From assembly GCF_040802235.1 (NCBI RefSeq), contig NC_133174.1, forward strand, positions 135,585,213-135,649,212: 64,000 nucleotides of DNA. The letters run 5' to 3'. Each line of letters opens with the position of its first letter. Positions within the stretch are counted from its first letter, which is position 1. The notes under the pieces are model-generated. The model was not told the origin of the DNA. It searched no databases and was given only the letters and a program-made list of their open reading frames with translations. A program made the position numbers and the translations under genes. Positions 47,643-63,430 of the stretch are shown here, piece after piece. The stretch is from Manis javanica. Lineage: Eukaryota > Chordata > Mammalia > Pholidota > Manidae.

Positions 47643-48798
47643 GTAAGGCCAAGTTTTCTGAGTTTCAGAGAGGACATCTGACTCTCACAAGCCCACACTC
47701 CTTCCCTTCTCATCATGCCTCCCTCAGTTGTCTCCCTCAAGCCTGTGTTTCTCTGTTTACTCCATACAATGTTTTATTTCAAGAGCTATTTAGAAAAAAA
47801 CAAGAAATAAAAAGATAGTATGTGTCCTAAAATATAAATCTCTATGCTAGACAAAATTTCAGCCCTGGAAGAAACCTTGAGGAGCCTAGATTCACACATT
47901 TTAACTTATCTAATCAACATTTATTAGGCATTTACTATGTTCCAGTTCAGATAAGGGAGTTCTTTAACTAAGCACATTATAATCCATGTCCTTACGGAGG
48001 ACATATTGCAAAACCATTAAAAAATTGATTTCAAGATTTAACTATAATTTTCCTATTTTTTCAAGAAGTACACAGTGCCAAGATAAATTAAAACAAGGGA
48101 GGGCAGCAAATCTTTAACCTGTGAGAGCAGCAAATCTTCTTAGATTCACTTGTAATTAGAACTGGGTTCTGAAGCCTGCGTACAAATAAGCTGTAGTATG
48201 GCCATGGGCCTCTGGGCTTCATGACCCAGCCCCTTCCCTTACCAGGGGGACACAGAATATGAATGAACCATTGTTGTCATGTGCAATTATGCTAAGGTAA
48301 AAGGACCTCCATTTTCTATAGAAACCCGGGGGAAGCAAGTAAATGGTACCTTAAATAAAGGGTGGAGAGATTGGACAAAGGCATCTCAAAACAGGATATG
48401 AGTTAGGCTGGTATGTGCTAATCTAGAAGCAGAGTCCATAATCAAGCCCAAAGTTCTGTGTTACGAAACAGACTTAACTTAGAGAAGCTAAACATCAGCG
48501 GATTTTATGGCAAACGGAGGTGGAGGCTAAGTCTGAAATCAGGCTTTGGAAAACACTTAGGCAAGGGAGGGAAACATTTTAGGCAGGATGAGCACAGTAA
48601 GAAAGACACGGCAGTAAGAATCCACATGATATTGTGAAAGAGACTGAGGTATGTACAGAAGCTTCCCCAGGAACAATGAGGGGAGGGGGCAGCGTCCAAG
48701 CCAGCCATAAACACCGGGCATGGAGCTGGACGTGGACATGGTAAGCGGCGGGAACTCACTGCTGGTGGTTTCTTCCCTTTTGCCCGCTGTGATCCCAG

Positions 48799-48992
48799 GT
48801 ACGTAAACTGTGCCAGGGACGACGCCGAACAGAACCTGGTGGCCTTTCAGTATCACAGTGAGATCTTCTACAGAACGTGCCAGCTCATCAGGCCGGGCAG
48901 TGAACTGCTGGTCTGGTATGGAGACGAGTATGGCCAGGAGCTGGGCATCGAGCGGGGAAGCAAGTGGAAGGGAGCGCTCACAGCACAGAGAG
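48799..48992 (+). other. PRDM9: PRDM9-like exon: end of PR/SET
   Basis: 194 nt, acceptor CCCAG, donor GTGGGC. Encodes [18 protein letters not shown] and the catalytic-site segment [10 protein letters not shown], with the conserved Tyr kept. Fully open. Confidence 0.9.
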
Positions 48993-52079
<3,087 letters not shown>

Positions 52080-53555
52080 GAGTGAGCCATTGCCAATAAA
52101 TAGCATCCCAACAACCACAGGAGAACAAATGTAACCATACATACTCCATACGCATGCTGTGAGCAATCTTCAAAGGAAGCCTCCTGACCCCTTACACTCC
52201 AATTACAAGTGCAAAAATAAGTGGTTGCAGAAATCTCATTTTCAGTACAAGAAATGAAGTATACAAGTGGGGGAGAATTTCCTCAAGTGCTTTGGGGATG
52301 TTAACACCAACCCCCTACATGGCTTTTTGGCTTCCTGTTCCAATAAATTTTGTCTCCAAACAAATCTGAAGTCCAGACCCCATGCTTCCTTCACCCCTTA
52401 TCACTGAAAGCAGGATCTGAGAGGACCACAGAGAACACAAACTCTCAGCCCAGGTCTCCCAGGCACTCAGGCCCTGGAAAGGCATATGTCTGCAGTCAAT
52501 CGGGGTAGGTCTTGGAGAATTGATTAGTGGGCCCAGGGAGAGAAGTCTAGGATTTGAGACAGACTCATAAGGAAAGGGAATCCCCTGGTATCCTGGAAAA
52601 TGTGGTGTTTCCTCCTATAGACCCCTTCCCTCCACTGCCGCCCTCCTCCCTTGCCTTCTGGCTCCACTCTTAGTTTCCTTGGACCACTGTAGCTTCACAG
52701 ATGAAAGCCAGAAAGGGGTGTGTGCATGCACATGTGCCTGGCTCAGTCTGGGTCACCTGGTCTTCCTCTCTCTCTCCTTGCTGCCTGCTCAGCATCAGCA
52801 TCTCATGGTGCATAGCACATGGACTCCATATCAGACTGCATTGGGTTTACGCTCTGATCAGACTATATTGAGCTCTGCCCTCACCAGCTATGTGGCCTAC
52901 GGCTACACATTCACTCTCTGTGTGCCTGTTTCCTAATCTATGAACTGAGAACGTGGCACAGAGGGTGGCTGAAAATGCAAGCCCCTTCCTCATTGTCAGT
53001 CTCCAACTGCACTGCTTTCAATGCCTATGCCTTCCAGGTCCTTAGTGCTGGGCAAGGGAAGACAGACACCGTAGGGGCTGGGGAGCCACATTCAGAGACT
53101 ACACAGACACCACTGCCCCCTCTGCACAGACTGACTTCTCAGAATTCTCAGCAACCCTGAGAAGGAGGAGAGAAGACAGGGATGCATCTGTCCTCCCCAC
53201 TGAGCCTGGAAGCCTCAGAATCTCCCTCCACATAGGCAGGCAGAGCTGTCAGTTACATGTGAAGCCAGCCCCACCCACTCTTTGATGATCCAAATGGATT
53301 CTAGAGGAGGAGTAGAGAGAGGTCTGTTTCCTCTTCCCTTCGGTAATAACCCTCATTCCTAGGCTGACCACCAGCCTCCAAGGTGGCCAACAAATCCCCC
53401 TCCTGTTATCCACACTCTGGTACGGCGGCCTCCTTCATGGGACAGGACTGACAGGTGTTGTGAAAGTGCTGTACGACTCCCTAGGTCATAGGAAGGCATT
53501 TGGCTTCAGCCTTGCTCTCACCATCTCGCCCTGTGCAAAGCAACTGGGGGTTCAT
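52080..53555. other. Spacer downstream of the PRDM9 copy
   Basis: No gene supported. 52800-52965 is a MIR relic (CAGCTATGTGGCCTACGGCT, TGCCTGTTTCCTAATCTATG). Confidence 0.5.
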
Positions 53556-53559
53556 ATTA

Positions 53560-55290
53560 TTTTAAATGTGCGTTGAACACTCACAAAGACACACAACCAC
53601 CTGGATCATCATACCAACCTAAAAGTCATTTGAAAGAATTGAAGTCATAATTATCAAATTATGCTCTCTGATCGGAATGCAATTGACTTAGGGTTAAATC
53701 ACAGAAAATTAAAAAGAAAACCTCCAAATATTTGTAAATAACATACTTCTGAATAATAAATGGCCAAGAGGAAGTTCAGAAATATTTTGAACTGAATAAA
53801 AATTAAAACAACATATCTAAATTGGTATGATTCAATTAAAGTGGAACTTAGGGAAATTTATAACATTAAATGCTTAGGTTAAGAAAAAGAAAAGGTATCA
53901 AATCACTGATCTTTAAAAAACTTTTTTAAAGGACCAAAAATAAACCCAAATCAAACTGAAGGAAGGCGGGCGGGGGGAGGGGAAGCTAAGCAGAGAAATG
54001 GACAAAATTAAAAACAGAAAACTAATAGAGAAAAATCAATGAAATAAACTGGTTATCTGATACCAGTAAAATTTATAAATGTTAACAATGAAGATACAAA
54101 TTATCAGGATCAGGAATGAATGAGAAGATCTCAATACAGACTCTGTTCGATATTAAAAAGATAGTAAGGAAATACTATGAACAACTCAACACACATAAAT
54201 AGGTAAAAAGAACAAATTCCTTGAGAGAAAACTAACTCATCAAAGAGAAAATAGATAACCTGAAGAATCCTTTAATTATAAAGAAATTAATTCATAATTA
54301 AAAGCCTCTCAAAATTTTTTGCTTAGCCTAAATTCTATTAAACATTTAAAGATGAAATGATACCAATTCTACACAAACTCTTCCCAAAAAGAGAAGAGGA
54401 GGGTACCCTTCCCAGCTCAGTTTTACAAAACCAGCATTACCCTGATGCCAAAGCCAAAAAGAAAAGAAAACTATGGGTTAATATCTCTCATAAATATTGA
54501 TACAAAAATCAAACAAAATCTTAGCATACTGAGTTCAGAAGTATTTATTACATTATATACTACAATCAGGTGGGGCTTATCCTGAAAATTCAAATTGCTT
54601 CAATATTTGAAAAAAATCAATCAATGTAATGCACTATATTAATAAAGAAGAACAACTATACAATCATACCAACTGATGCAGAATTAGCATTTGAAAAACA
54701 TGTCATCCATTCAAGAGTTTCAAAAAATTGTCAGTGAACAAAGATGGAAAGGAACTTCCTTGGCCTCACAAAGGTCACATAGAAAAAGCTGAAATGTGAT
54801 ATTATACTTAATGATAAAAAGACTGAAAGCTTTCCCCTGAAGATCAGGAGCAAGGGAAGGATGTCCTCTCTCACCACCGTTATTTGAATTATACTAGAAT
54901 TCCTAGGCAGTATAATAAGGCAAGAATAAGAGATAAAAGGCATACAGATGGGAAAAGAAGAAATAAAAACGTCTCTACTTGCAGATGACATGATTAAAAC
55001 CAAAAGAAGTAGCCCAAAACACTTCTCTTAGAACTGAGTTAATTAAGGTCACAGGACATCAAGAAAAAGCTCTTAAAATAATTTTATATCTACATACCAG
55101 CAACACCGTTTCCAATAGCTCCAAAAATATTGAAATACTTAGGAATAAATTTAACAGAACATGAACAGGATCTGTAAGCTGAAAACTATAAAACACCAAT
55201 GAAAGAACTTGAAGAGCTAAATATGGGAAGACAAATGGTCAGGACAGGAAGGCTCAACTCCCCAAACTGATGTATAGATTTAACTCAAAT
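53560..55290 (+). mobile_element. Old L1 ORF2 fragment
   Basis: Plus-strand L1 text from the end of the endonuclease through the RT (ACACAAACTCTTCCCAAAAA, CACTATATTAATAAAGAAGA, CTCACCACCGTTATTTGAAT). Heavily broken. Confidence 0.7.
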
Positions 55291-56204
55291 CTATGAAGTA
55301 TGGGTCTGGGAGTTCATACACCTCTCCACCCAACTGTCAGCTGCTGGCAGTCAGAATCCTTGTTTGCAGAAGAGGCTCAAAGGTGTGAGTACTGCCTAAT
55401 ATCCACTGGATTCCAAGTCTCCATCTCCTGGCAAACTGCTGAGAAGCCCTTCGCCAAGGCCACCATCCAGTGCCTGTAACATCTGGCAAGCCTCCAAGAC
55501 CTGCTGGCTTCCAGCACCTCCACCTGACACTGTGATTGTCCTTGTCGGGGCAGGTCGATAGTCCTTGGGCAAACACACCACCAGCTGAAACGATGGGACA
55601 CATGGCCAGCCTTCTGCATCACATACTGAACTCTGACCACAGCTAAGGTCAGCCTCACCTGCTTTCGCTCTGCTTGTCTGCTGCCAGGTAAGGATGCTGT
55701 TGGCTTGCTTGGGCACCATAGCTGGCAGGTGAGGGGGTCACTCACCAGGACAGTCAGCCAAGAGCCCAGAACAGCAGAGTACCCGGCACAGCTGGGGTCC
55801 AGGCAAGCCTCACAGAGGGCCGAGAGCACATGAGAGTCATTTGTCTGAAATTTGTAAACTTCTCTTTGACCCCTGGACTCTGCGCTGCCTGGCCCCAGGT
55901 CAGGTCCCAGTCCTATCAGTCTGGCCTATGACCCCATTACATGAACCAGTCTCCCTTGGGGAAGGGTGTTGCCCAGAGTTGTCTTCACAGATCAGCCCAG
56001 CTGGTTGGGAACTTTAAGGAGCTTCAGGCGTCCCATCCCCCTAGTTGCCTGCTCAGCTCCAAGACCCCCCACTGTGACATGCAGCCTGCTGCACCTCCCT
56101 CCAAGCCTGCTGGCACTGGCTCCCAAACTGGCAATCACTGCGCTGGTGTCAGGCCAGCCAGAGGGAGGCCATGCCCACAACAGCTCTAAGAATCTCTAAG
56201 AATG
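55291..56204. other. Unassigned segment between L1 pieces
   Basis: Moderate GC with open minus-strand frames up to 150 codons, which show no recognisable domain. It may be an L1 5' UTR of a different subfamily, as it directly precedes L1 ORF1 text, but this is inference. Confidence 0.4.
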
Positions 56205-58366
56205 AAATAATACTGAGAGAACTGTGTGACCAATCCAAATGGAACAATATTCAGATTATAGGGGGTACCAGAAGAAGAGAGAGGAAAAGGGATAGAAAGT
56301 GTCATTGAGGAGGTAATTGCTGAAAACTTCCCCAATCTGGGGAAGGAGATAGTCTCGCAAGCCATGGAGGTGCACAGATCTCACAACACAAGGAAGACAA
56401 CATCAAGACATATAATAATTAAAATGGCAAAGATCAAGGGTAAGGACAGACTTTTAAAAGCAGCCATAGAGAGAAAAAAGATCACATACAAAGGAAAACC
56501 CATCAAGCTATCATCAGATTTCTCAACAGAAACCATGCAAGCCAGAAGGGAGTGGCATGATATATTTAATTCAATGAAGCAGAAGGGCCTTGAACCAAGA
56601 ATGTTCTACCCAGCAAGGTTATCATTTAAATTTGAAGGAGGGATTAAACAATTTTTAGATAAGCAAAAGCTGAAAGAATTTACCTCCAACAAACCACCTC
56701 TATGGGGCATTTTGGAGGGAGTCTTATAGATGGAAGTATTCCTAAGGCTAAATAGATGTCACCCAAGGGATAGACAAAGAGTACATATCAAGATTCATAA
56801 TAGACAAAGAATGGAGGAGGAAGAAAAAGGAGGGAAAAAAAGAACCTTTAGGTTGTGTTTGTAATAGCATACAAAGTGAGTTAAATTAGACTGTGAGATA
56901 GTAAGGAAGTTAACCTTGAACCTTTGGTAACCACGAATCTAAAGCCTGCAATGGCAATAAGTACATACCTATCGATAATCACCCTAAATGTAAGTGGTCT
57001 GAATGCACCAATCAAAAGACATAGAGTTACTGAATGGATAAAAAAACAAGACCCATCTATATGCTGCCTACAAGAGACTCACTTCGAACCCAAAGACATA
57101 CACAGACTGACAGTAAAGGGATGGAAAAAGATATTTCATGCAACTAATACGGAGAAAAAAGCAGGAGTTGCAGTACTTGTATCACACAAAATAGACTTCA
57201 AAACAAAGAAAGTCACAAGACACAAAGAAGGACATTACATAATGATAAAAGGGTCAGTCCAACAAGAGGGTATAAGTATTATAAATATCTATGCACCCAA
57301 CACAGGAGCACCTACATATGTGAAACAAATACTAACAGAATTAAAGGGGGAAATAGAATGCAATGCATTCATTTTAGGAGAATCCAACACACCACTCACT
57401 CCAAAGGACAGATCAACCAGACAGAAAATAAGTAAAGAGACAGAGGCAGTCAACAATACACTAGAACAGACAGACCTAACAGACATCTACAGAACTCTAC
57501 ACACAAAAGCAGCAGTATACACATTCTTCTCAGGTGCACATGGAACATTCTCAAGAACAGATCATATACTAGGCAACAAAAAGAACCTCAGTAAATTCAG
57601 AAAGATTGAAATTGTACCAACCAGCTTCTCATATCACAAAGGTATGAAACTAGAAATAAATTACACAAAGAAAATGAAAAATCCCACAGACACATGGAGG
57701 CTTAATAACGTGCTCTTAAAGAATCAATGGATCAATGACCAAGTAAAAACAGAGATCAAGCAATATATGGAGACAAATCACAACAATAATTCAACATCAC
57801 AAAACCTGTGGGATGCAGCGAAGGCCATGCTAAGAGAGAAATATATTGCAATAAAGGCCTACCTTAGGAAAGAACAATCCCATATGAACAGTCTAAACTA
57901 ACAATTAATGAAACTAGAAAAGGACAAACAAATGAGGCCCAAAGTCAGTAGAAGGAGGGACATAATAAAGATTACAACATAAATAAATAAAATTGAGGAG
58001 AATAAAACAATAGAAAGAATTAATGAAAGCAGGAGCTGGTTCTTCAAGAAAATAAACAAAATAGATAAACCCCTAGCCTGACTTATCAAGAAAAAAAGAG
58101 AGTCTACACACATAAAGATAATCAGAAATGAGAAAGGAAAAATCATGATGGACCCCATAGAAATACAAAGAATTATTAGAGAATACTATGAAAATCTACA
58201 TGCTAACAAGCTGGATAACCTAGAAGAAATGAACAACTTCCTAGAAAAATACAACCTTGCAAGGCTGACCAAGGAAGAAACAGAAAATCTGAACAGATCG
58301 ATTACCAGCAACAAAATTGAATTAGTAATAAAAAAACTACACAAGGACAAAACCATTGGCCCTGGA
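56205..58366 (+). mobile_element. L1 ORF1 end and ORF2 start, cut by ERV
   Basis: 56364-56729 encodes the end region upstream of ORF2 (E-T-M-Q-A-R-R-E-W-H-D-I-F). 56924-57901 is a long open ORF2 endonuclease frame, and its text continues to about 58366. It then changes abruptly into retroviral sequence. The rest of ORF2 is missing. Confidence 0.8.
56924..57901 (+). pseudogene. L1 ORF2 endonuclease domain remnant
   Basis: 325 open codons of the APE-type endonuclease that nicks target DNA for L1 insertion. Visible motifs: L-N-V-S-G-L-N-A-P-I, L-Q-E-T-H-F, G-A-H-G-T-F-S-R-T-D-H-I-L-G near the C-terminal part and N-I-Y-A-P-N-T. The usual G-D-F-N-T-P block reads G-E-S-N-T-P, so a catalytic Asp has changed. 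A stop ends the frame before the RT domain. Confidence 0.82.
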
Positions 58367-58401
58367 AATGGTGGAGGAGCTGGGGAGGACAATTTCATCT
58401 A

Positions 58402-58686
58402 TTGAAATCCCGCCCAGCTGTAATCATGAAAATTAAGACACAGAAACTGTGGGTTCCTCTGGGAGAGGAGCAGTCCCCTCCCCAGGTCATGGAGCACTCT
58501 ATGCTCTGCTCCTATACACAGGTGGAGTTGGCTGATTTGGACTCTGGGTTTTGGCAGAAACCCTCAGAGTCCATATCAGCCTGGCTCCTGCGCCTTTGGG
58601 TTGTAGGAGTGGATGGGATCATTCTGTCTGGATCAGAAATGGGAAATCTGAATTCCCTGACAATTCATTCTGCCCTGCAGCAGTAA
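58402..58686 (+). pseudogene. ERV gag-like remnant
   Basis: Open 94 codons with a W-L-L-R-L-W segment, placed just before the protease. Only its position and general character suggest gag. Confidence 0.45.
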
Positions 58687-58797
58687 CTGCAGAATGTATG
58701 CCAGACCCCAGGGAAACATCCACTTTTCAAGTGGGCAATGGCCACACTTCACACTGTAATGGGCCAATCAGGGTGACTTACCATCGTCTCCCACTAG

Positions 58798-59110
58798 ATG
58801 GCAGACATACACGAAGCTCTAACAGGTGTCACTGGAGTTAGGCACAAAAATGTCACTTATAACCCAGTAAATGTACAACATACTCTGGCTCTGGTAGAAA
58901 CAGAAGCTGAATGTTCACTGATTTATGGCAACCCTGAGTGGTTTCCTAGTACACCCACCAGTATAGATGGAAACAGTGGTAAGTCTATCAGAGTCAAACA
59001 AGCCCTAATCCCATTGGAAATAGGGCATCTGCCCCCAAAGGAGTATACTGTGTATATCTCTTCCATCCCCAAATAAATTTTAGGGATATATATCCTGCAG
59101 GGCCTATGGT
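58798..59110 (+). pseudogene. ERV protease remnant
   Basis: An aspartic-protease-like stretch; the expected D-T-G-A active site reads E-T-E-A, and the later I-L-G-I-Y-I-L-Q-G block follows a stop. Inactive. Confidence 0.6.
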
Positions 59111-59279
59111 TGCAGACCACTGCAGGTGAGTTCAGACCACTGAGGATACATGTGGTGAAGGCAGTTCTGAGGGGACAGGCTAAGCACCTGCCTGTAACTT
59201 TGCCTGTGCCTTGGCGGGTGATTAATACTAAGCAACACAAATTTCCTGGAGGACATAAAGCAACTGGAGAAACCTCTGA

Positions 59280-59800
59280 AGAACTAAAGTAGGTGGGTAT
59301 TATAAAGCCCACTCTTAGCCCTTTTAATTCCCTGATGTGACCAGTTAAAAAAACAATGGTTTCTGGATGACTGTGGATTACAGAAAACTGAATAAAGTCA
59401 TACCTCCTTTGCATGCTGCCATCCCCTCTATTAAAGGCCTTATGGACAACCTCAGTCATGAACTAGAGATATATTGTGTTGTAGATCTTGCTAATGCCTT
59501 CTTTTCCATTGACATAGGACAGGAAAGTCAGGAAAAGTTTCCCTTCACATGGGAAAGAAAGTAATGGACTTTCACCGTCCTTCCACAGGGGTACCTCCAC
59601 AGTCCCACCAACTGTCATGGACTTGTAGCCCAGGACTTGGCTACATGGGAGAAACTGCCAATTGTGCAGCTGCACCATTATATTGATGAAATCATGTTTA
59701 CTTCTGATTCCCTTACAGACCTAGAAGGTGTAGCACCTACATTGCTGCAGTATCTACAGGAGAAAGGATGGGCTTGAACAGAAACAAGGTTCAGGGACCT
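59280..59800 (+). pseudogene. ERV reverse-transcriptase remnant
   Basis: Shows D-Y-R-K-L-N, D-L-A-N-A-F-F-S-I (first catalytic Asp kept), L-P-Q-G-Y and Y-I-D-E, where Y-x-D-D is expected. Several in-frame stops. Cannot act as a polymerase. Confidence 0.8.
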
Positions 59801-60549
59801 GGTTTGTCTGTCAAATTCTTGGGGGTTGTCTTGTCAGATAAGGGTGAAGTTATCCCAGGAGCAGCCAGAGATAAAGTCCATGCCTTCCCTATCCCTACAA
59901 CTATGACATTATTACAAGAGTTTTTGGGTCTTTCAGTCTACTGGAGAGTCTTTATCCTGCACTTGGCACAAATTCAAAAGCTCTTAAACCATTTGGTACA
60001 AAGGCACATTAGGGGATTGGGATGACACTTGTGCAACTGCTTTTACTACCGCAAAATGGGAAGTCAAGGCCATGAAGGCCTTTAGTGTGATAGACCCATC
60101 AAGGCCCTGTGAGCTGTATGTTCATGTGACCAAAGATGGTTATGGCTTGGATCTCTGGCAGCAGCTTGAATGAACTTGCCAACCTATTGGACTGTGGTTG
60201 CAACTCTGGAAAAGAGCAGAGGTACAGTATACCTTAATAGAGAAATAATCGGCTGCCATGTACCACGCCTTGCTGGCTACAGAACCCATCACCAGAATGG
60301 CTCCAATAAAGGTAATAACCACCTATCCCATCATGGGATGGATACAAGACTGGACCCAAAAGCCATGGAGTGGTGTGGCAGAGATGCTTACACTGGCCAA
60401 GTGGGGTGCATACCTACAGCAGCATAGCACCCTCTCTACTAACCCCTTGAATGAAGAACTCCAATGCTTACTGGGGCCAGTAACATATACCAGAGAAAAG
60501 CAGGAAGAATTTGCTTTAGAGCCATTAGATGCAGAGGGCTCTTACCGTG

Positions 60550-60790
60550 AGGGAAGAGCCCCTGTACCTGAAGATGCATGGTACACAGATGGCTCCAGCC
60601 ATGGGAAGCCCCTGAAATGGAGGGCCATAGCTTTCCATCCTAAGACTAAGACAAAGTGGATGGAAGATGGTGAGGGGAAGAGCAATCAATAGGCAGAGTT
60701 CTGGGCAGTATGGCTTGTGATGAGCCAGGAGCCCTCCCCAGTAGTTGTCTGCACTGACAGCTGGCCATCTATTGAGACTTGACTCTGTGG
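60550..60790 (+). pseudogene. ERV RNase H remnant
   Basis: W-Y-T-D-G-S-S gives the first catalytic Asp; G-E-G-K-S-N-Q then a stop; C-T-D-S-W follows downstream. Confidence 0.7.
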
Positions 60791-60999
60791 CCACCAACAT
60801 GGTACCATGCCAACTGGGTGATTGGTCACCAACCCTTTTGGGGGCAAGAGTTGTGGCAAAACTTATGGGCCTCTGGTCAGGCTACAACAGTTACAGTATA
60901 TTATGTGACAGGCCATTTGCTACTGGCATCCCCAGGAAACGATGAAGGAGATGAATTGGCCCAGGTATGTTGGCTAGAAGGAAAGCCTGCCTCTGATGT

Positions 61000-61560
61000 G
61001 GCCCAGTGGTTATATCAGCATTTGTTGCATGCAGGGCAAAAGACAATGTGGGCTGTAGCCCATTGGTGGGGCCTGCTTTTGACCTTTGAAGAAGTCATCA
61101 GAGCCTTGCAAGAGGACATTGTGTGCTCTAAATTGGGCTTATATGGAGTCCCACAGCAGCTTGGGATGACAGCTAAGGGGCTGATGCCCCTCAGCAGGTG
61201 GCAGACAGACTATATTGGGCCTCTTCCTGTGTCACAAGGGTACCAATATGCCATGATGTGTGGACACAGCTACTGGACTTCTGGTTGCTTTCTTGCATGT
61301 TGTGCAGATCAGCAAACAGCCAAAAGATGCCCAGAGCATCCCTTTGCAGCCTATGGGTAGCCGCAGATGATTGAGGGAGATCAAGACACCCACTTTACTG
61401 GACATACACTACAAGAAAGGTGCAACCATTAGGGATAAAGTGGAAGCTTCATGTACCATATAATCCTACCAGGGCAGGCAAGATAGAGAGATACAATGGT
61501 TTGTTAAAATCTGGCCCAAAGTCGGACACCAAGAGCCTACAGGGATGGTCAGTCTGCTTA
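61000..61560 (+). pseudogene. ERV integrase remnant
   Basis: Core acid residues are recognisable: Q-T-D-Y-I-G-P-L, then D-Q-D-T-H-F-T, then I-E-R-Y-N-G-L, i.e. the DDE triad, split by stops. The N-terminal zinc-binding part is poorly preserved. Confidence 0.75.
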
Positions 61561-61651
61561 TCGAAAGTGCTATGGTGTTGAATGAAAAACCCTGAAAAGG
61601 GGCATTGAGCCCCATAGACATGCTAATGCACATTGTTGCCTCCCCCGTAAA

Positions 61652-62173
61652 ATGGCAAGTACAAAGGAGGAATTGTTGAAGCCAGGCTTTGTCCACCAGA
61701 ATAATATCTTGCTACCAACACCAACTGCAATAAATCCTGAAAAAGCTGGCCTTCTATGTATTCCTGGAGTAATGGCAGAGTGGCCCCCAAAGATCACGGT
61801 AGTATACCCTAAATGGCTGGAAGGGAAGAGCATCTTACCAGGGAGTTTTGTTTTATCTTTATGGCCAGTGCATGCACCTCCAGTAGCACTATACATAGAC
61901 CCCTCAGTAAATCCCACAGGGAGAGGGATGCAGGTATGGTATAGAAGACGCAGACAGGACCCCCTTCCTGCCACAGTCCTATCACAGGACCACTCTCCTG
62001 CATGCATCCTACCTGATGGACAAGATTTGCTTATGTTAGTGTCATCTCCCCTAAGGTTCATCTTTGTGGATTGGGCACACACCCTAGCAAAAACTGCTAC
62101 CCATTGGGTGTGCATGGAGCTCCCTATCAGCACCACTTCTGGCTTCCCACAGAAAGTGCAAATCATGAACTAG
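61652..62173 (+). pseudogene. ERV pol C-terminal region remnant
   Basis: 173 open codons after the integrase core. G-R-G-M-Q-V-W-Y-R-R-R-R-Q-D-P-L-P-A-T-V fits an integrase C-terminal, SH3-like tail. No dUTPase motifs seen. Confidence 0.5.
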
Positions 62174-62500
62174 GACTGGTTTGAATGCAGCTGGAATGAC
62201 TGGTTGGTGGCAATCAACCTCCTCAGGCTTGAGGACAACTATTATTATTTTTGTTGTTACAAGTTTCCAGCTTTCTCAAACAGGTACAATCACACACAGA
62301 GGACTGATTTCTCCTGTGGAAAGTGCAAGTCATAACTCATTTGAGCAGAGCTGGTTTGAATATAGCTGGAATGGCCACTTGGTGGCAATCAATCTCCTAA
62401 GGTTTAAGGATTATTATAATTTTTGTTGTATCATAATTTCATTCTTATCTGTATGTTGTTCTCCTCTGTTGCTGTTGTGGAATCTGGTTACAATGCTCCA
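62150..62500 (+). repeat. Direct repeat before the 3' LTR
   Basis: Two ~100-bp blocks about 175 bp apart (CTGGTTTGAATGCAGCTGGA near 62176 and CTGGTTTGAATATAGCTGGA near 62350) followed in both by a TTATTAT/TTTTGTTGT segment. A partial tandem duplication. Confidence 0.75.
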
Positions 62501-62575
62501 GCTTTCTTGCACAGGGTCCATTGCAGAAGATTGAGGGCATGTAGATTGTGAGGCAAGAATCCTGGAGGGGTGGAG

Positions 62576-62890
62576 TGTAGGGAAAATGAATGTTCCTATA
62601 GTCAGGATCCTCACCTGACCCTAATCTACTTGATGATATAACTGGCCTACTGTGCAGGCTAATGCTTACATACCCATTGGCAATGAGCCATTATTGTTGG
62701 TGTTACTGTGTAAAGACCTCTGCCCAGTGCTCTTCCCAGAGGCAGAGAAGGAGACGGGCTTGCTGCTTGAAGACTGCCCTAAAGAAGACATGATTCCAAC
62801 ACTCAACCTACCACCACAAGAATAAAGCTTGGAATAAACCCTTTTACCCCTAACATTCCACTGTTGTTACTTGGTCTCAGCCAATCCACA
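62576..62890 (+). mobile_element. 3' LTR of the ERV
   Basis: Starts TGTAGGGAAAATGAATGTTC after a purine-rich tract (GGAGGGGTGGAG) and carries AATAAA at 62821-62826. It probably ends at a CA near 62890 (or near 62920). Confidence 0.7.
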
Positions 62891-62899
62891 GTGAATTTG

Positions 62900-63430
62900 C
62901 CTGGGGGAAATCCCCCTCAGGTGAGACGAAGAGAAAGGCTGACGAGAAGGGGAAGTGGAGAAAGACAGAAAGAGAAATAGAGAAAAAGGCAGTGTGAGGC
63001 ATCAACCTTCTTTTTAAAGATGAGAGAAATTACAGCTTTTTTGTATGCTGATCAAAACAATTTAGAAGAGAGAACATTTTGATCCTATAGGACACGGAAA
63101 GTTGCTCATTCTGCCATTGTACTAAGCAGCTAGAGGAAATGGAATCCAGTGCAGAGACCCTAGGAATATGGTCAGTTCATCCACACGAATGAGAGTGAAG
63201 ACAGAGGTCCTGGGCATGGGTCATGGATGTGGGTACGTGGGAGAGATGCTGGTCGTAGGTGGAGGTTCTCCTCTGATTGCCTCTGATTTCTCAGTGAAGC
63301 AGGAAGCAAGGTTATCAGCTGAGAGGGAGGTAGGGGAGCAGGTGTCGGACATTCCAGGAGAGAAAAACAAATTGTTGTTCTAGAGAGCTTGAGAGTAAAA
63401 CGACGAGGGTAACATGAGAGCAAATTTATA
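62900..63430. other. Spacer, nothing recognised
   Basis: Purine-rich start, then mixed sequence; no gene supported. Confidence 0.4.

Larger units (their letters stand above)
58367..62575 (+). mobile_element. ERV-L-like provirus, internal part, decayed
   Basis: Order of remnants: gag-like, protease, reverse transcriptase, RNase H, integrase, then a short pre-LTR region. Many stops and frameshifts. The RT style (D-L-A-N-A-F-F-S-I, L-P-Q-G-Y) and the lack of any env-like surface or fusion region fit class III ERV-L elements. No 5' LTR is seen: the internal part starts directly against L1 text. Confidence 0.8.

Noticed and set aside
55377-55829. 150-codon minus-strand frame
   Set aside because: No recognisable domain, and two other minus-strand frames of similar length overlap it; likely chance.
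61652-62173. ERV dUTPase downstream of integrase, as in ERV-L
   Set aside because: None of the conserved dUTPase motifs could be seen; the region fits an integrase C-terminal tail better.
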